Positions 1-60,931 of a stretch of 64,000 bases of DNA are shown here, piece after piece. This DNA comes from Maea johnstoni (Eukaryota > Annelida > Polychaeta > Spionida > Magelonidae): the NCBI GenBank assembly GCA_963942565.1, contig OZ012686.1, forward strand, positions 31,770,212 to 31,834,211, written 5' to 3'. Position numbers and translations under genes: made by a program. The notes under the pieces were generated by a model. The model saw nothing but the letters and a program-made list of their open reading frames with translations, made no database searches and had not been told where the DNA came from. Each line of letters opens with the position of its first letter. The first letter of the stretch is position 1.

Positions 1-48939
<48,939 letters not shown>

Positions 48940-51187
48940 AGATGACTTTGCACATTGAGAATGCAGGATTTTGCCTTGTATGGATAACACTGTCCCCGAA
49001 ATTAACATCTCCCCCTCCCCTGGAGACCCCGCCCCCTTTTCTCTGTCAACCCTCTACTTCTCATCCTCTCAAGACCTACTATAACCACACACTGATAGCA
49101 TGACCTCCGGAGGAAAAGCGAAAACCAGGACGAGTGAACATCTACCCAGGGTTTATTTGGAAACGTTATGCACAACAAAGTGAAGTTTGGGAAGTGGAGG
49201 AGCATGCTATGATTGTAGGAGGAGTTGACTAACGCTCTGCTATCAGAGCCACTTTCTACTAGGATTCCGTTTTTTGGAAGTAGTGTGTTCTGTGTCTAAC
49301 AGCGTCCGTCGTCGGCAGCATTCGTCACCTCTTCTGTGCTCAACTGGCCAGTAAGGAGTGCCCGTGTCTGCCGCTACCTTCGTTTCTTCGCTCGTCCGCC
49401 CCGACGACTGATCCCCTCTCTCGTTTCCTCAATTACCTTTTAGTAGGCATCATGTGTACAGACTTATTACTACTAACTACATGTCTAGTTTAGAGTACAT
49501 AGAACAGTGGGAACGGAAATGGATTTTAAAAAAAATGGTGGATTTATTGTTGTTGACATTATTATTATCTTGGAAACTCTTAATAAGGACTCATAAGAAG
49601 AGGCATACAATGTATTTGTACGAGTGGACACTTCGATGTGGAGTAGCCCGCTTACGCAAAGTGTTGTCTTCGTCGGTCAACGTCATTGAGAGTGCCTGAA
49701 GTAGACGATGCTTGGCATTATGATTTTTAATAGTTGTATTTTAAGTACGGTTTTTAGTGAGTTTTTAGTATCATTATTATGATGATTATTATTGGTATAA
49801 TAATTCCTTCACGTTAATCTACCATGTACGGACTGATGCGGGAGTGAACGAGTGAGACGTGAACTAACCCGGGACTTGATTTATCCATATGGAGCAATGA
49901 TTGTGCAGCAGCGCTGAGGCAACGTCAAACTGATCACCGCAGGTCGCTCTTCTCCCCTAGTAATCATGTATAACATCTTTCGATTTTTTCCAGTGAGTAG
50001 ATCATGAGTGAGTAGGAGTTGCAGGAGGAGAAGGTGATGGGAAAAGAAGAGGATGAAGGGATAACCGACCTGCCCCCCTGGATATCTGGCTATTGTGCTT
50101 TGTGAACATTGCATTCCAACTAAGCAACAGCAGCCACAACAGCAGCAGCCACCGCAGCAGCAGCAAAAATCACAGACAGCTGCTCAACACTTTGGCACAA
50201 GATATCCAGGTCCATCGAGGTGTCAACCCCATGAAAATAACATTATTGACACCGTGTTGATACCTGAAAAATATCAACAACACAAGTTTTGACTATTCTA
50301 GTTCCTAGACTTAAAAAGAGATGAGCTTGCCTAAGTATAGGTTGTGTGCCCAAAAAGCCATTTTTACTGCGTAGCACAAAAGAGCTAAATAAAAAAGGTA
50401 CAAAAAGCTACCATTTACTTAACCTTTGTAGTTTTTGGAGGAAGTTAGCTTGTAGTAGGGAGTAGTTGTGTGGGGTGTTAGTTCATTATTTTGAATGTGC
50501 CAAGCGGTTACCGATGCTGCTACCAGAGAAAAGATGGCTTTTTGGGGGACGCACTATTTTCTTGATTGCTTCTTAGGCTTGGGAAGTTCCAGAATGGCTC
50601 TGCGCTGGCCTGGGTTTATTTTTTTGGCCTGTACATTGTAGATACCACTGCCAGTAGTAGTTTTTTTGTTGTACTGTAGAGAAGAACTGAAGTAGTAGGT
50701 GCAGCACTATTGCTCGACTGTCAACCACAGTTTTTATAATAATTTCAATTGTAAAAGTTGGTCTTACGATTTTTGTTTAAGATGATGTTTGTTGTTTTTG
50801 TAAAGGAAGCTTAAAGCTTGGGACTTGTTTAACCCTGTCAAAATTGGTACTCCTCTTTTGCTTTATCTGCCAAGTAATTTTTAGATCTTATGCTAGTCAT
50901 AAACCTTGAAGCACCTATATATATATGCTAAAACACCAAAACATTTTGATGCTAGAAAAAAGCCTGTATTACTCCCATACTATACTTGTTCATAATTACA
51001 AGGAGTTTTTGTGAACTACTAATTAAGTTTCTTACGAGGATTAGAAGGCGCGTTCTCTTTGCATCCAGACGCATGGTACCTTTGTCTATATATAATGTGG
51101 TGGTGCGATTTAAGATCACGTTGATTTAGTGATTTTTTCCATTTGTCCATTTTACATCCACCATAGTGGTAGCTCTGCTGCTAGGAG

Positions 51188-51203
51188 AGCCCCCTAGTGG
51201 TCA
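51188..51203 (-). promoter_or_regulatory. CTCF-like motif 1
   Basis: GAGCCCCCTAGTGGTCAC; its complement contains CCACTAGGGGGC, very close to the vertebrate CTCF core. It lies in the 3' UTR between two convergent genes. Confidence 0.45.
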
Positions 51204-51467
51204 CACAGCAAAGTGGTTGTGGTAGACTTGATAACTCAATGGTTTGCTAGAGATATAGACACATGTTACCCCCCTGTGGAGAATAAGTATGCTACTACAC
51301 TATGATAATAATAATAATGACGTATTGCAATTAGAAATTACACGTTTTATTGCAGATTCTTACAGAATTAATCATTTTTCATGAGCCTGATGCAGTGTCA
51401 CTAGTCCAGTATCGCTTGGCCAGTTGGGCGTGAACGCAGCAGCCGGCAAAAAAATCCAGCACTGGCT

Positions 51468-51484
51468 CGCCCCCTGGTGGCACA
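51468..51484 (-). promoter_or_regulatory. CTCF-like motif 2
   Basis: TCGCCCCCTGGTGGCAC; its complement contains GCCACCAGGGGGCG, the consensus CTCF core. Same orientation as motif 1, 280 bases away, and followed by CAGCGCCCCCTAC. Confidence 0.5.
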
Positions 51485-51832
51485 ACAGCGCCCCCTACAA
51501 TAATCCCAACAAACGCACGTCCATATTTGGGTAAATGTGAGAATTCTGAGTGCACATATCACTCTGGCTTAAAAGGCAGATATAAGCGCGAAATGCAGCA
51601 TCATGTTATGTAAAAAATGAAATCACAGGGATTCCTGATTTATCTATTGAAATCCTCCAGGAGTGTACAGCGCCAGGGAGCGAGCCACATGCGATGACGA
51701 CTAGACAATCTCGTACATTTTCCTATCACATGATATTGCATCAGCCGCGGCAACTTGCTTTCTATGTATGTTGTGAACCATTTTGTGGGAAACTAGACAC
51801 AAAATGTTTTTGTAACATGCTTACTACAACAT

Positions 51833-51838
51833 AATAAA
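51833..51838 (+). terminator. poly(A) signal of beta-spectrin
   Basis: AATAAA followed within about 25 bases by GT/T-rich sequence (TTCATTGTCACTATTGTTTA). No later signal fits better before the opposing gene. Confidence 0.6.
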
Positions 51839-51855
51839 ATATTACCAGAACTTCA

Positions 51856-53045
51856 TTGTCACTATTGTTTATTTTCCCTTTTACATGTTATAAGATCATT
51901 TTTTCACAAAATGAGATGAAAAAATAATGCAATATATTGGTCTCTTTCATTATGCACTTTACCCATTCAGAGATGCTTACATTGCCTGAAATACTGGAGT
52001 GTTATAATTGACATACATTGCCTATTCATATAATGAAGTTTGTCTTGCCAATGTTATGGTGAAAGCAATTCTTGCTGGTATATGTGGGACGAGTTAAAGG
52101 AATCCAAGAGAAGTCTTTAATCCAAAATTAGTACAAGTCATTGCTGAGCTCAATTATAATCCAAAATTGTCTAAACCATCTACACAATGCTCCAAACCCT
52201 AATGCTGGTGGTGGTTAATTTGGCCAATACAAAATGACGCAAAAAAACACTTGAAAAATGACCATAATTCTGGCATGTGGGTATTATCAGAGAGTACTCA
52301 GCGAGAGCTATCGAACAAATACCAACATGACAGGGATAAGATGTTTTTCAAAATTCTTTGCTTCCTTGTGCTTTGGAGGAAAGAAGCGTAAGCATTGGAA
52401 GGGTTAACAAGACTTAAAGGAAGTGACAGCTTAATGGGATTAGATCCTGAACCACAGATGGTGAATTTTAGTTAAATTTGGCAGAATTATATTAAAATGT
52501 TAAAGATTTTCCAAATTAGTACTGATTCACCAATTATTATTTAAGATTCTTTAGCAACAAAACTCCCTTTATATATAGATGAATGGGCATTCATGTTTTC
52601 ATTAAGAGTTTTCATGACTGTCTCTCAGTATTATTTAGGCAGGTATAGTCACAATAGTACATATTTTATGAAAACTTCTTTTCCTAATGTGCAGTCATCT
52701 CAGGTAAATTGAAATAGAATAATTGTAGTTTGTCCAACACTCGATAGGCGTCTCATATTGAGAGTATCATAAGACCTTAATTTGCTTCCTTATAAGGGTG
52801 ATGATATTTTTGAAGGTCCTGTTTTCTATTTTTACTTCTTTCTTCCTTTTGTATGTTGATTATTAAACTCATTTCTATGAATTACTGATACATGAGCAAA
52901 TGCTTGATTCAAATTATTGTCATGAAGTTATGAACAGGCCAACCAATACAAGTAGAAATTAAAAGATAAAAATTAGTTTGCTAGGAAGTCCATTATTTTT
53001 CCTGATAGACAAAAAAATAAATCAACATCACTTGCTATGAAACAC
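51856..53045 (+). other. intergenic gap between convergent genes
   Basis: About 1.2 kb between the two predicted poly(A) sites. It holds one piggyBac-like MITE and AT-rich sequence. No RNA gene or ORF supported. Confidence 0.6.
52194..52407 (+). mobile_element. piggyBac-like MITE, copy 5
   Basis: The left end is AACCCTAATGCTGGTGG and the right end GCATTGGAAGGGTTAA, with interior GGCCAATACAAAATGACGCA and GAGAGTACTCAGCGAGAGCT. One of the best preserved copies. Confidence 0.85.
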
Positions 53046-53051
53046 GGTTGC

Positions 53052-53061
53052 TTTATTTATT
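53052..53061 (-). terminator. poly(A) signal of CoREST
   Basis: GCTTTATTTATTG on the plus strand reads AATAAATAAAGC on the minus strand, a double poly(A) signal giving a 2.5 kb 3' UTR. Other TTTATT motifs lie nearer the stop, so the site is a guess. Confidence 0.45.
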
Positions 53062-55551
53062 GTGCAAAAAGTCCAACTCCTGGCCTCCTAGGTACAATCT
53101 ATCTAGGAAAATTAGAAATACTCCTGTCTGATGAAAAGCAAACTGCATCTTAAGACTTTAACCAGTTCACGCCGTCAGGGGGGTGCTCCATATTTGTGTT
53201 TATGGCATGAAAAATATACTGCCATTCCTAACAAGTTATAAGGAGAAGATTTTTTTTGCTGTTTAGTAGCTTAAGAGTTTTTTTAACCTGTACCCATTGT
53301 TATGAGGTGTCTACTTAACCCTTGTGCTGCTAGTGGCAAATTTTGCAATTACAAAATAATGCAAAAAACCTGATTAATACCAACATTACAGGGTTTAAAT
53401 GGTTTTCAAAATTCTTTGCATCCTTGCGCTATGGACGAAAGTAGCCTCAGCATTGGAAGGGTAAAGGGTAAATCAGGAGCAAACAAGTGTTCCAAGGTAG
53501 AAGATTTATTTTCATAGAAAGGAGCAGGTATTTATAAACACATTTTCTGAACCAGTTGATCTTTTTTATTTTACAAAACAAATGCCACCCGCTCTGGAAT
53601 ATCAAATGGTTGTTGCAGCTTCTCAGGTATGAGGAACCACAACTTATGTCACTAGGAAATAGGTCATAATACAACAAAATAAAAACTGCATTGTAAATTG
53701 CTATACACAATATTTTCCATGGGAATAATTTACCTATCTATGACTACTTATAACAAATGCTGTGAAGTACAAATTGCCTTAATCCTTACATGACTCTAGT
53801 GCTCCAAGAAGCCAGGACTATTTCAATGAAACAACTCCATCTTAAATGTACCCATATTCATCTTTAAAATAGGTTTGTGAATGCTGTAATTAGGGCCCCG
53901 GATCAAATGTTTTTCCTTATAGCTAGTTGAAAGTGATAAGTCAAGGCATCCTATGGAAAGTCATGGAAGTGGCCAAATCTCTATTTGCTTTTCACAAACA
54001 TCAACATCGATCTGACAAGACAATAACTTACAAATAAATACACAAAAAGACTACAATTGAACTAGTAATCATATAAATATCAAATAAATAACAAAACTTG
54101 TTTAGTCAAAAACTTGTGCTTATAAAGAGTGGAGTGCATTGAGAATCATCAACGGTAACTCATGGGTTCATCTAGTTGGCATAATTACATAGCTGTCACT
54201 CAGCCGTACCCCCAAGACAACAGTCTCCGAGAGAAAGAGAGAGCAACTCTGGTGCTACTAGGCACATGTCTTACAGCAAGCTACTCTCCTCCACTGTTCG
54301 TTCTTCCACCCATGCACAAAAACAATTAAACTCAGACAATTACAATGACAGTCATAGATAACTAATGAAAAATGTACTAAAATGATGTAGGTGATGTTCT
54401 AATGAACCATTTTTTAAAATAAGTTCAATTAGTGAGATCTTAAACAAAATAGGTTCATCTGGACATTCTTGGTATAGAAGGATTAATCTGGGCCTTGGTA
54501 CTACATCTTACACTCCCTTAACTCAAACAAATAGGTGTTCAAGGAAAAGTGTCTGAGGTAACAGAAATTTGAGTTATGTGTACCTTTTTTGTAAGAGTAA
54601 GGCAAATCATACTATTCTGAGACTCAAACGTCTGGGGGATGCAAGGTGTCTCTGATTGTGTTAAGTAGATGGGAATGATTTGGAACCAGAGCTTTTGTCT
54701 TGACCTCACATTTTCAAAGTAATTTTGAAAGTGAGGGATAATTTCCAGTTGATTTAATAAACTTTCATTCATCCCTGGAATGCTGCTCGTTTGAATTAGC
54801 CTCAGTTCTTGATGTATAACACCAGTAGCTACTGTACATCTGGTCATAAATGCACAAGTAATCTAGGGTACATTTGACAAAATAAACATCTCGTTTAAGT
54901 CAAATAAAGCAAACAAAACCTTACTATCATAAACATGTACGGCAATAGCTGATACAAATACAAAGTGAATATGAAAGTAGTTAATTAAGCTGCCACATAT
55001 ACAACTAGATGTACAGTTTTCCAAGGATTATCATTGCTTGTCCCCTACAGAAATAAAGATTTTTTTTCTGAAATAATATCAAATGACTTTTTGAATTATA
55101 GTTATAAATGAACAACAAAAAGACTGGCGTCTACCAAACCAGCAAAAACTTCCATTCAACACAGATCCCGATAGGGAGGCCCATGCCTTTGATAATGCAT
55201 AGGCGAAAAGCTGTGGTTTCCTCCCCTGATAGGCAAACCACTGGTGATGTAAGCAGAAAATGCCAAACTTTCAACTCTCAATTAGCTCTGCTTGGGGAAT
55301 GTCTTCAGCAAACAATCCTCCTGATTTGCACCATTATAAATGAATTGCATGCTTATGAAATCAACATCGTGAAAGACATCAATCAGTATATGCTGAATAT
55401 GTTTACAGTATCTTTTCTTACATCAAATTCAACAAACACCAAATGCATATAGGTTGGTCTGTACCAACCGCTTCATCTGCCCTCACTGGCCGCCATGCGA
55501 CAGTCTTGTCTTAACGTAATTGACCTATGAGATGTGTGGGGCTGTGGGGTT
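53062..55551 (-). other. RCOR1: CoREST 3' UTR (inferred)
   Basis: Sequence downstream of the CoREST stop in the minus direction. It holds one piggyBac-like MITE (53315-53464). Open frames on either strand here have no recognisable features. Confidence 0.5.
53315..53464 (+). mobile_element. piggyBac-like MITE, copy 6
   Basis: It starts TTAACCCTTGTGCTGC and ends GCATTGGAAGGGTAAA, 150 bp, with ATACCAACATTACAGGGTTT and ATGGTTTTCAAAATTCTTTG inside. It lies within the inferred CoREST 3' UTR. Confidence 0.8.
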
Positions 55552-55681
55552 CTATTCCCGCCCTGCCAGCTGAGGGGGTACTGGCATCTGTGAGGGTTTC
55601 ATTGGAGCCATCATGGCCATGCTGTTGGGTCGGATCAGAGGAGGGGGCTGCTGTAGGATCGGTCGAGGACCAGGCAGCAAT
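55552..55681 (-). CDS. RCOR1: CoREST last exon: Pro/Met-rich C-terminus and stop
   Basis: Phase 2 in. It encodes [37 protein letters not shown] and LAGRE, stop TAG at 55552-55554. The acceptor is TTGTTCTTACAG on the minus strand. This tail has no clear vertebrate counterpart beyond its composition. The next intron (55682-56491) shows nothing recognised. Confidence 0.85.
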
Positions 55682-58600
55682 CTGTAAGAACAAAAGAAGA
55701 GAAGGCACATGTAGCATCTTTCTATCAAGCTTAAGCGGGACGCAGTACTACACCAATGAAATCTTTACATTAAAAAATTCTCGACATGACCTATTCTCAA
55801 ATACATTTACCTAACCATTGATCAGTGCAGGCTCAGCCTTAAAATTTCTTAACTAAGTGTTCCTGGCAGCTATGTTAAATCTAGGATTACGGAAGACAGG
55901 ATTATAGCTACCATCACACATATGTAGATACCTTGACATCCAGTTTGCAGATAATATTGAAGATTCTTCAGGGTTTGATAAAAAAAAATTCATAAAAATC
56001 CTTTCTCCACCTATGGATTCAAATACACCCATTAGGCAACAAGATTAGAACATCTAAACATGTTTGCCAACATACGCTGTGTTCAAATGACACTCGTAAA
56101 AAGGAGGTCCCTGCATGACTCTGGGATAAATGGTCCACTCCTTATGAATGGCGGCAGACTGCAATCCCTATCAGAGTCTTAGCCATTGGGGTGTCTAGGA
56201 ATCATTTAGACGCCCAAAACCCTCAAAAATCGCACAGGACACAAGGAATTTCTAAAAATGTCATTTCTCAAGCAAATTATTGGAAATTTTCAATTAAATG
56301 ATTCTTTTGGCATAACATGAGGATATTATACCATTTTTGAATTAGTTAATACATAGTTATCCGAATACATTGAGGTCTCCCTTGAAAAAATGGACACCCC
56401 AAAATTTAACAATTGCCAATTTTGGGCACCCAGTTTCTAAATCCTGGCTAAGTCCTTGTATCCTAATAATAAATTGCTAACTGCTGCTTACCTGGGATGT
56501 GAATGATGTGAGTGGTGGTGATGGTGGTGATGATGCGATGAGGAGGACGACGACGATGAGGAGTGGTGTTGATGCAGGGCGGGCGGTCTCTGCTGCGGTG
56601 CTGGTGGCGCCCCCTGGGGTTGTGTCTGTTGTGGTACTGGTGCTGCCCCCTGCTGCGGCTGCTTGAGCAGTGGAGGAGGTACGCTGCTGATGATAGGTTT
56701 TACGTCTTTAGTCGTGCTGCTGATGTTGTTGCTCTCTGCAGTGACGTCCACAGGAGTGTTGGTACCATTACTGCCGTTCCCTGAGGCACTGTCTGAACCC
56801 GCTTTTGTGTCAACCTCCATCTGAAAACAAACATCAACATATTTATAACAAAGTAGTCCATTTCCATGCAGCAGCCATAAATAACAACCATTGCTTCAGT
56901 CACTAGGCAGTCTGAGTTTTTGGCAAACGCCATCAATAAGAAATAAGTTCTTTGACAATTATTTTAAGGGATTTCACTTTCCTGGAAAACAAACCTATTT
57001 GTCAAAACTTTCCATAACTACAATTCCTTGACTTTATCAAGATATAAAAAGAATATAACAGATAATCTCATTGTATAATGGAAAGAAAATCTGGGGAAAA
57101 TCTGTACACAAAGAATCATAGTGGAATACTGTCAGCCTCATCACAATTCAACCCCTCACAAGCAGATTAAATCTACAATTGGAGGCTAAAAATAAATAAA
57201 TACTGTTTAACCCAAATATGCATGTAGCAGCTGAAAAAATACTACTACTACTTACTTTTTCTTCTTCCTCCTCTTTACTTTCATATTTCCCATGTTCAGC
57301 TTCGTATTCAGCCAGCACTTCGTCTAAGTTATAGCGCCGCCTATAGTTGACGAAGAAACTACGCACATGGCTTTCAGTTTTATTGCCTATAACTTCAGCG
57401 ATAGCTTTGAAGTTTTTGCCGTATTTTCTAACACCCTGTACAGCCAAGAGTAGTTCCTCGTTGGTCCATCTTGCGTTGATGCGCGTGTTGCCCTCTGACG
57501 GCCGTACACTTTCTATTCCTGAGCTGGTTTTATGTTTCATCATACTGATGATTTGTTTATGATTTTGCACCTGAAGAGAATAAAGAAAAGATTTCCGTCA
57601 ATCATTGTGTCTTTACATGTGATTTCAATAACATGATGGTCATATCTTTGTGGAAATTGACTACTGAATGCATGTGGAGAACTTAATGATTTTAAGGTTG
57701 ATTCTTAATTGATTCATATTCTATGTTTTTCTTTAAGCATAAAAACGGTAATGTTAAAGGAGTCTTGTATTGGAAAATGTGCACTAAACATGAGTAATAG
57801 GAAACTTATTATACCTTTGAACTACACATCAAACTTAACTAAACATTTCACATCATAATACCGTAATTTCGCGTGTATAAGACGCACTTTTTTACACTAA
57901 TTTTTTCACTCAAATCGGGGGTGCGTCTTATACACAAAGCTAGAAATCTAGGGTGTTTTACATCGAGTTACCAGGCCACTCGGAGATCGCCAATTACAAT
58001 TATAATGCGGCCAAGACAATGCCCATCGATGTTTGCCTCGTCATTGATGAATTGTAATTACCGAACCACCCTCCGCTAGAATTTACTGATTACAATCCAT
58101 GTGACATGCCTAGGACAATAGGTAGTGAGTACCGACACAGGGTGATACGCATTGATATCACGGTGATACAGGTGAACTTGGATATGACGGACCACTGTAC
58201 GACGGATTTTTGCATATGACGGACGATATGCTTGGTCCTAGTCCGATGCATATCCAGTATTTGTCATATGTATACGACGGATTTTGCATATGACGGACCA
58301 ATTTTCCTGGTCCCATTGAGTCTGTCATATCCAAGTTCACCTGTATCACATTTCACTCATCTCAATATGCGTTTTACTGGCTTTCTAGCGTTACTCATGA
58401 GGAGTTGATTTCCTACAATAATTCCGAAAAGGGGGTGCGCACTATACACAAAGCTAAGGCCTATACATCGTTTTAAAGACCTGGACAAGGGATGCGTCTT
58501 ATATACGGGTGCGTCTTATACACGCGAAATTACGGTAAGTGCCTCCTTACCTGACGTTTGAGTGAGATTAGTTCTGAATCAAGATTTTTTAGAACCACAT

Positions 58601-60870
58601 CTGCTTGATTTGCTGGTCCAGTAACCATTATCTCCAGATCTTCACGATTCATGTACATGCCGCGAGGGGGTTTCCGTTTATTCTTGATGGGTACGTGTCG
58701 ATGTTGTCCATACGTAGCATCTGTTCTCTTTGGGCCTGAGGTAGATCTCATTACACCGGTCCTCCTGTCAAGTAAAGACAATTTATAATACAATCAGAAA
58801 GAACAAAAGAAATGTCTTATGCTTGCTTCATACAAGGGACATAGGAATCTAAACCAAACAAAAATTACATTCGATAATTTGAAACTAATAACCATTCATC
58901 AAAGAACTTATTCGATTTTTTTTAAATCAAGCTGATTTCTCACTTAATTTTTTTTTTTAAATCCTGGTATTGGCAATTTGCCTTTAGTTTTTATAACAAT
59001 GCATTAGATGGGTGCAGCATAAGGCATGTGTAGCCACTAAGCAGCTCCGTTAGTACAAAGTGAGTTCAAAATTGAGTCAGACTTGAAAAAAAAAATCCTA
59101 AAGGTTTCCCAAAAAATTTTTGTATCATCACTGATAGGATTCCAGTAATTTCCAAAGTAAAATCCTGTATGCTGAAGCATGTTATTTCTTAGCCTGATGA
59201 TAAGAATGTGAGTGTCCAGGCGTGAGGGTGGCCAATTCCTGAGATAATCTGACACTTTTTAAAATTCCTGTGAGCACTTTTTCTTACCTCCAATACTGGT
59301 AGCATGAGTTACAGAGCGCCCCCTTTGGTGTGGAATGTAACTGTGAGGCCCCTGCTCCGCAGTTAGAACAGCAATTCTTGCCATCCTCACTTTTCTACAA
59401 AACATGCAAGGGTTACAGGTAAGACAACAGAGTCATGCAAATGTCACTCACAAGATAGGCCTTGAGCATGCTATATGGAATTGAGATTTTAGGTCACAGC
59501 ATGACCGTATCATGTTCTCTCACAATTCACTGTGTCATTAAAAGCAACTTATAGGTGAACCTCAAAGCCTTTATTTGTGGTAGGGAGCCTTAGTACAAAT
59601 TTAATCTGTGAATGATTTGTATCAGTGGACCTTTGATTTATCACAGTAAAATATAATGTATGAATCAATGTTATCCTAAGAGATTGAAGATAAATATTTA
59701 CATCATTCATTTAACAAATTATTTGTGCAATTGTGAAAGGGTTTTAGGTTGAATTATTATTAAAAGGTTAGTAGCTTTCTAGTGCAGCCTGCGAAGCACT
59801 ACGAGATACCAAAAATAACTTTAAGAAAAAACAGTTCTAATCTCACGCAAATTATCATCTAAAATGATTATCTCTTGAGCCCATTGGCATGATATAAGCT
59901 GGAAGACAGTAACTTACCCCATTTTCTTTTCCCTGTTCGAAGTCGCTGTCACTATTTCCGCTGCCGTTCTCAGAGCCAGCATCACTTTCATCCTCTCTCT
60001 GATTGGCCAGCTTTCTGGCCTGTCTATCCATTAAACTGGTGCGAGATCTGGTCTTCTTCCATGAGTAGTAGTATTTGACTAAACTGGCGATAGATTTATC
60101 TGGAAGCTGAAAGAGGGCAAAATGGTTAGCATTTTCAAAAGGTCTTCATAAAACTAGAGAAAAATACAACAACTTCACCTTTGCTATTAAACAACTACAC
60201 ATGGACAGACCCGGATATTTCCTAAGTAACGATCAACATAATACTATTGGAAAATAATGATATAAGAATTAGGATGAAGCGCAATACCCATAAACTATTG
60301 CAAGACAGGCAAAAATTTTTAACGACGTTTTTTGGGGGAGGTACACTGCTTTAGATGAAGAACATACTTATGACTAACTCGAAGTAGTACTATTAACTCT
60401 GTTAGAATTTAACGAAAAACTACAGCTTAATATAGTCCAACTTGCTGGTGAGCCCATCTGTTAACATGCAAATTCATAAAAAAAAATCACTTTTTTCTTA
60501 AAAAAAAAGGCAAGAACCATCCTACTGATGTTCTCTCTTAAGGTATCAAGTTATCAGATTCCATAGATAATTGTATGGCGACTTACCATTTGTCGAATTC
60601 TGTGAAAACTTTTTCCGTGAAAGCTGAAGGCCTGCTCAAAGAGCACCTTGTCCTCCACGGTCCACTCATCAGGGTAGGGCGTGAAGTTGGCCAGGTCAGA
60701 GAGTGCCTTGTCCACGTTGTGTTTGTGCCAGAAGAGCATGCCGAGGGCCTGCTCCGTGTTGTAGCCGTGCTTCTCCTTGGCCACCGTAGTGTACTCGTCC
60801 AGCTTCACCTCCGGCAGGTCGATGTTGGGGGCCCACACCAGCATGGCCTCTGCACGAGCCTCAGCCACAT
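55552..60870 (-). CDS. RCOR1: CoREST / REST corepressor gene (5'-partial, spliced)
   Basis: CoREST scaffolds the LSD1-HDAC1/2 complex in the nucleus: ELM2-SANT1 binds the deacetylase, and the linker and SANT2 bind LSD1 and nucleosomal DNA. Seven exons in consistent phase encode the end of ELM2, SANT1, a Zn-finger linker, the LSD1-binding segment, SANT2 and a low-complexity tail. TAKEKHGYN-type and [20 protein letters not shown] runs match vertebrate RCOR1-3 almost exactly. The N-terminal exons are beyond 64,000. It is related equally to RCOR1, 2 and 3; the symbol marks the family. Confidence 0.95.
56492..56820 (-). CDS. RCOR1: CoREST exon: Gln/Pro, Ser and His-rich tail
   Basis: It encodes [35 protein letters not shown], a nine-Ser run and a His run ([13 protein letters not shown]). 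Phase 0 in, phase 2 out, donor GTAAGC. Disordered, low-complexity sequence, probably a species-specific extension. Confidence 0.88.
57256..57570 (-). CDS. RCOR1: CoREST exon: coiled linker end and SANT2
   Basis: It encodes [14 protein letters not shown], then [38 protein letters not shown] and [20 protein letters not shown]. The three-helix Myb-like SANT2 fold is complete here. Phase 0 both ends. The exon ends in a Glu-Lys run. Confidence 0.96.
57861..58535 (+). mobile_element. TA-flanked TIR element (CCGTAATTTCGCG family)
   Basis: The ends are perfect inverted repeats of at least 27 bp beginning CCGTAATTTCGCGTGTATAA, with TA on each side (57859 and 58536). Subterminal GGGGTGCGTCTTATACACAA and GGGGTGCGCACTATACACAA are also related. 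A Tc1/mariner-type origin is suggested by the TA flank. A second element interrupts it. It sits in a CoREST intron about 10 bases from a donor. Confidence 0.85.
58169..58343 (+). mobile_element. pogo/Tigger-like MITE nested in the previous element
   Basis: CAGGTGAACTTGGATATGAC at the left and its inverted form GTCATATCCAAGTTCACCTG at the right, each preceded or followed by TA. CAG-initial ends with GGATATRAC are typical of pogo/Tigger elements. The interior has repeated GCATATGACGGA units. Confidence 0.85.
58551..58764 (-). CDS. RCOR1: CoREST exon: LSD1-binding linker
   Basis: It encodes [20 protein letters not shown], then [20 protein letters not shown] and [28 protein letters not shown] matches vertebrate RAKRKPPKGMFLSQEDVE, the start of the long helix that packs on the LSD1 tower. 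Phase 2 in, phase 0 out. Confidence 0.95.
59288..59394 (-). CDS. RCOR1: CoREST exon: GATA-like zinc finger in the SANT1-SANT2 linker
   Basis: It encodes [20 protein letters not shown] and [15 protein letters not shown], then R shared with the next exon to give YWRRTG. The pattern CSNC, 17 residues, CNSC is that of a GATA or MTA-type finger. Phase 0 in, phase 2 out. The vertebrate RCOR linker, as I recall it, has no such cysteines, so this is probably an ancestral module lost there. Confidence 0.88.
59918..60106 (-). CDS. RCOR1: CoREST exon: end of SANT1 and acidic linker
   Basis: It encodes [39 protein letters not shown] and an acidic Ser/Gly stretch ending QGKENG. The first part is identical in pattern to vertebrate [20 protein letters not shown]. 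Phase 0 both ends. Neighbouring introns (59395-59917 and 60107-60586) are AT-rich with nothing recognised. Confidence 0.96.
60587..60870 (-). CDS. RCOR1: CoREST exon: end of ELM2 and SANT1
   Basis: It encodes [60 protein letters not shown] and [20 protein letters not shown] to RIRQM. ELM2 and SANT1 recruit HDAC1/2 in the family. Phase 1 in, phase 0 out. No exon for the ELM2 start was found in the remaining 3.1 kb. Confidence 0.97.
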
Positions 60871-60931
60871 CTGAAATATACAAAATTAGAGGTAAATATT
60901 CTGATCCCAACTTTAAAACACTACCAGGCTG

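Larger units (their letters stand above)
48940..51855 (+). other. SPTBN1: beta-spectrin 3' UTR
   Basis: From the stop to the AATAAA at 51833-51838, about 2.9 kb. It holds CAG/CAA-rich sequence at 50120-50185, an ATAATAATA run at 51304-51318, and two CTCF-like motifs. An earlier AAATAAAA at about 50388 could be an alternative poly(A) signal. Short open frames in it have no support. Confidence 0.7.
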
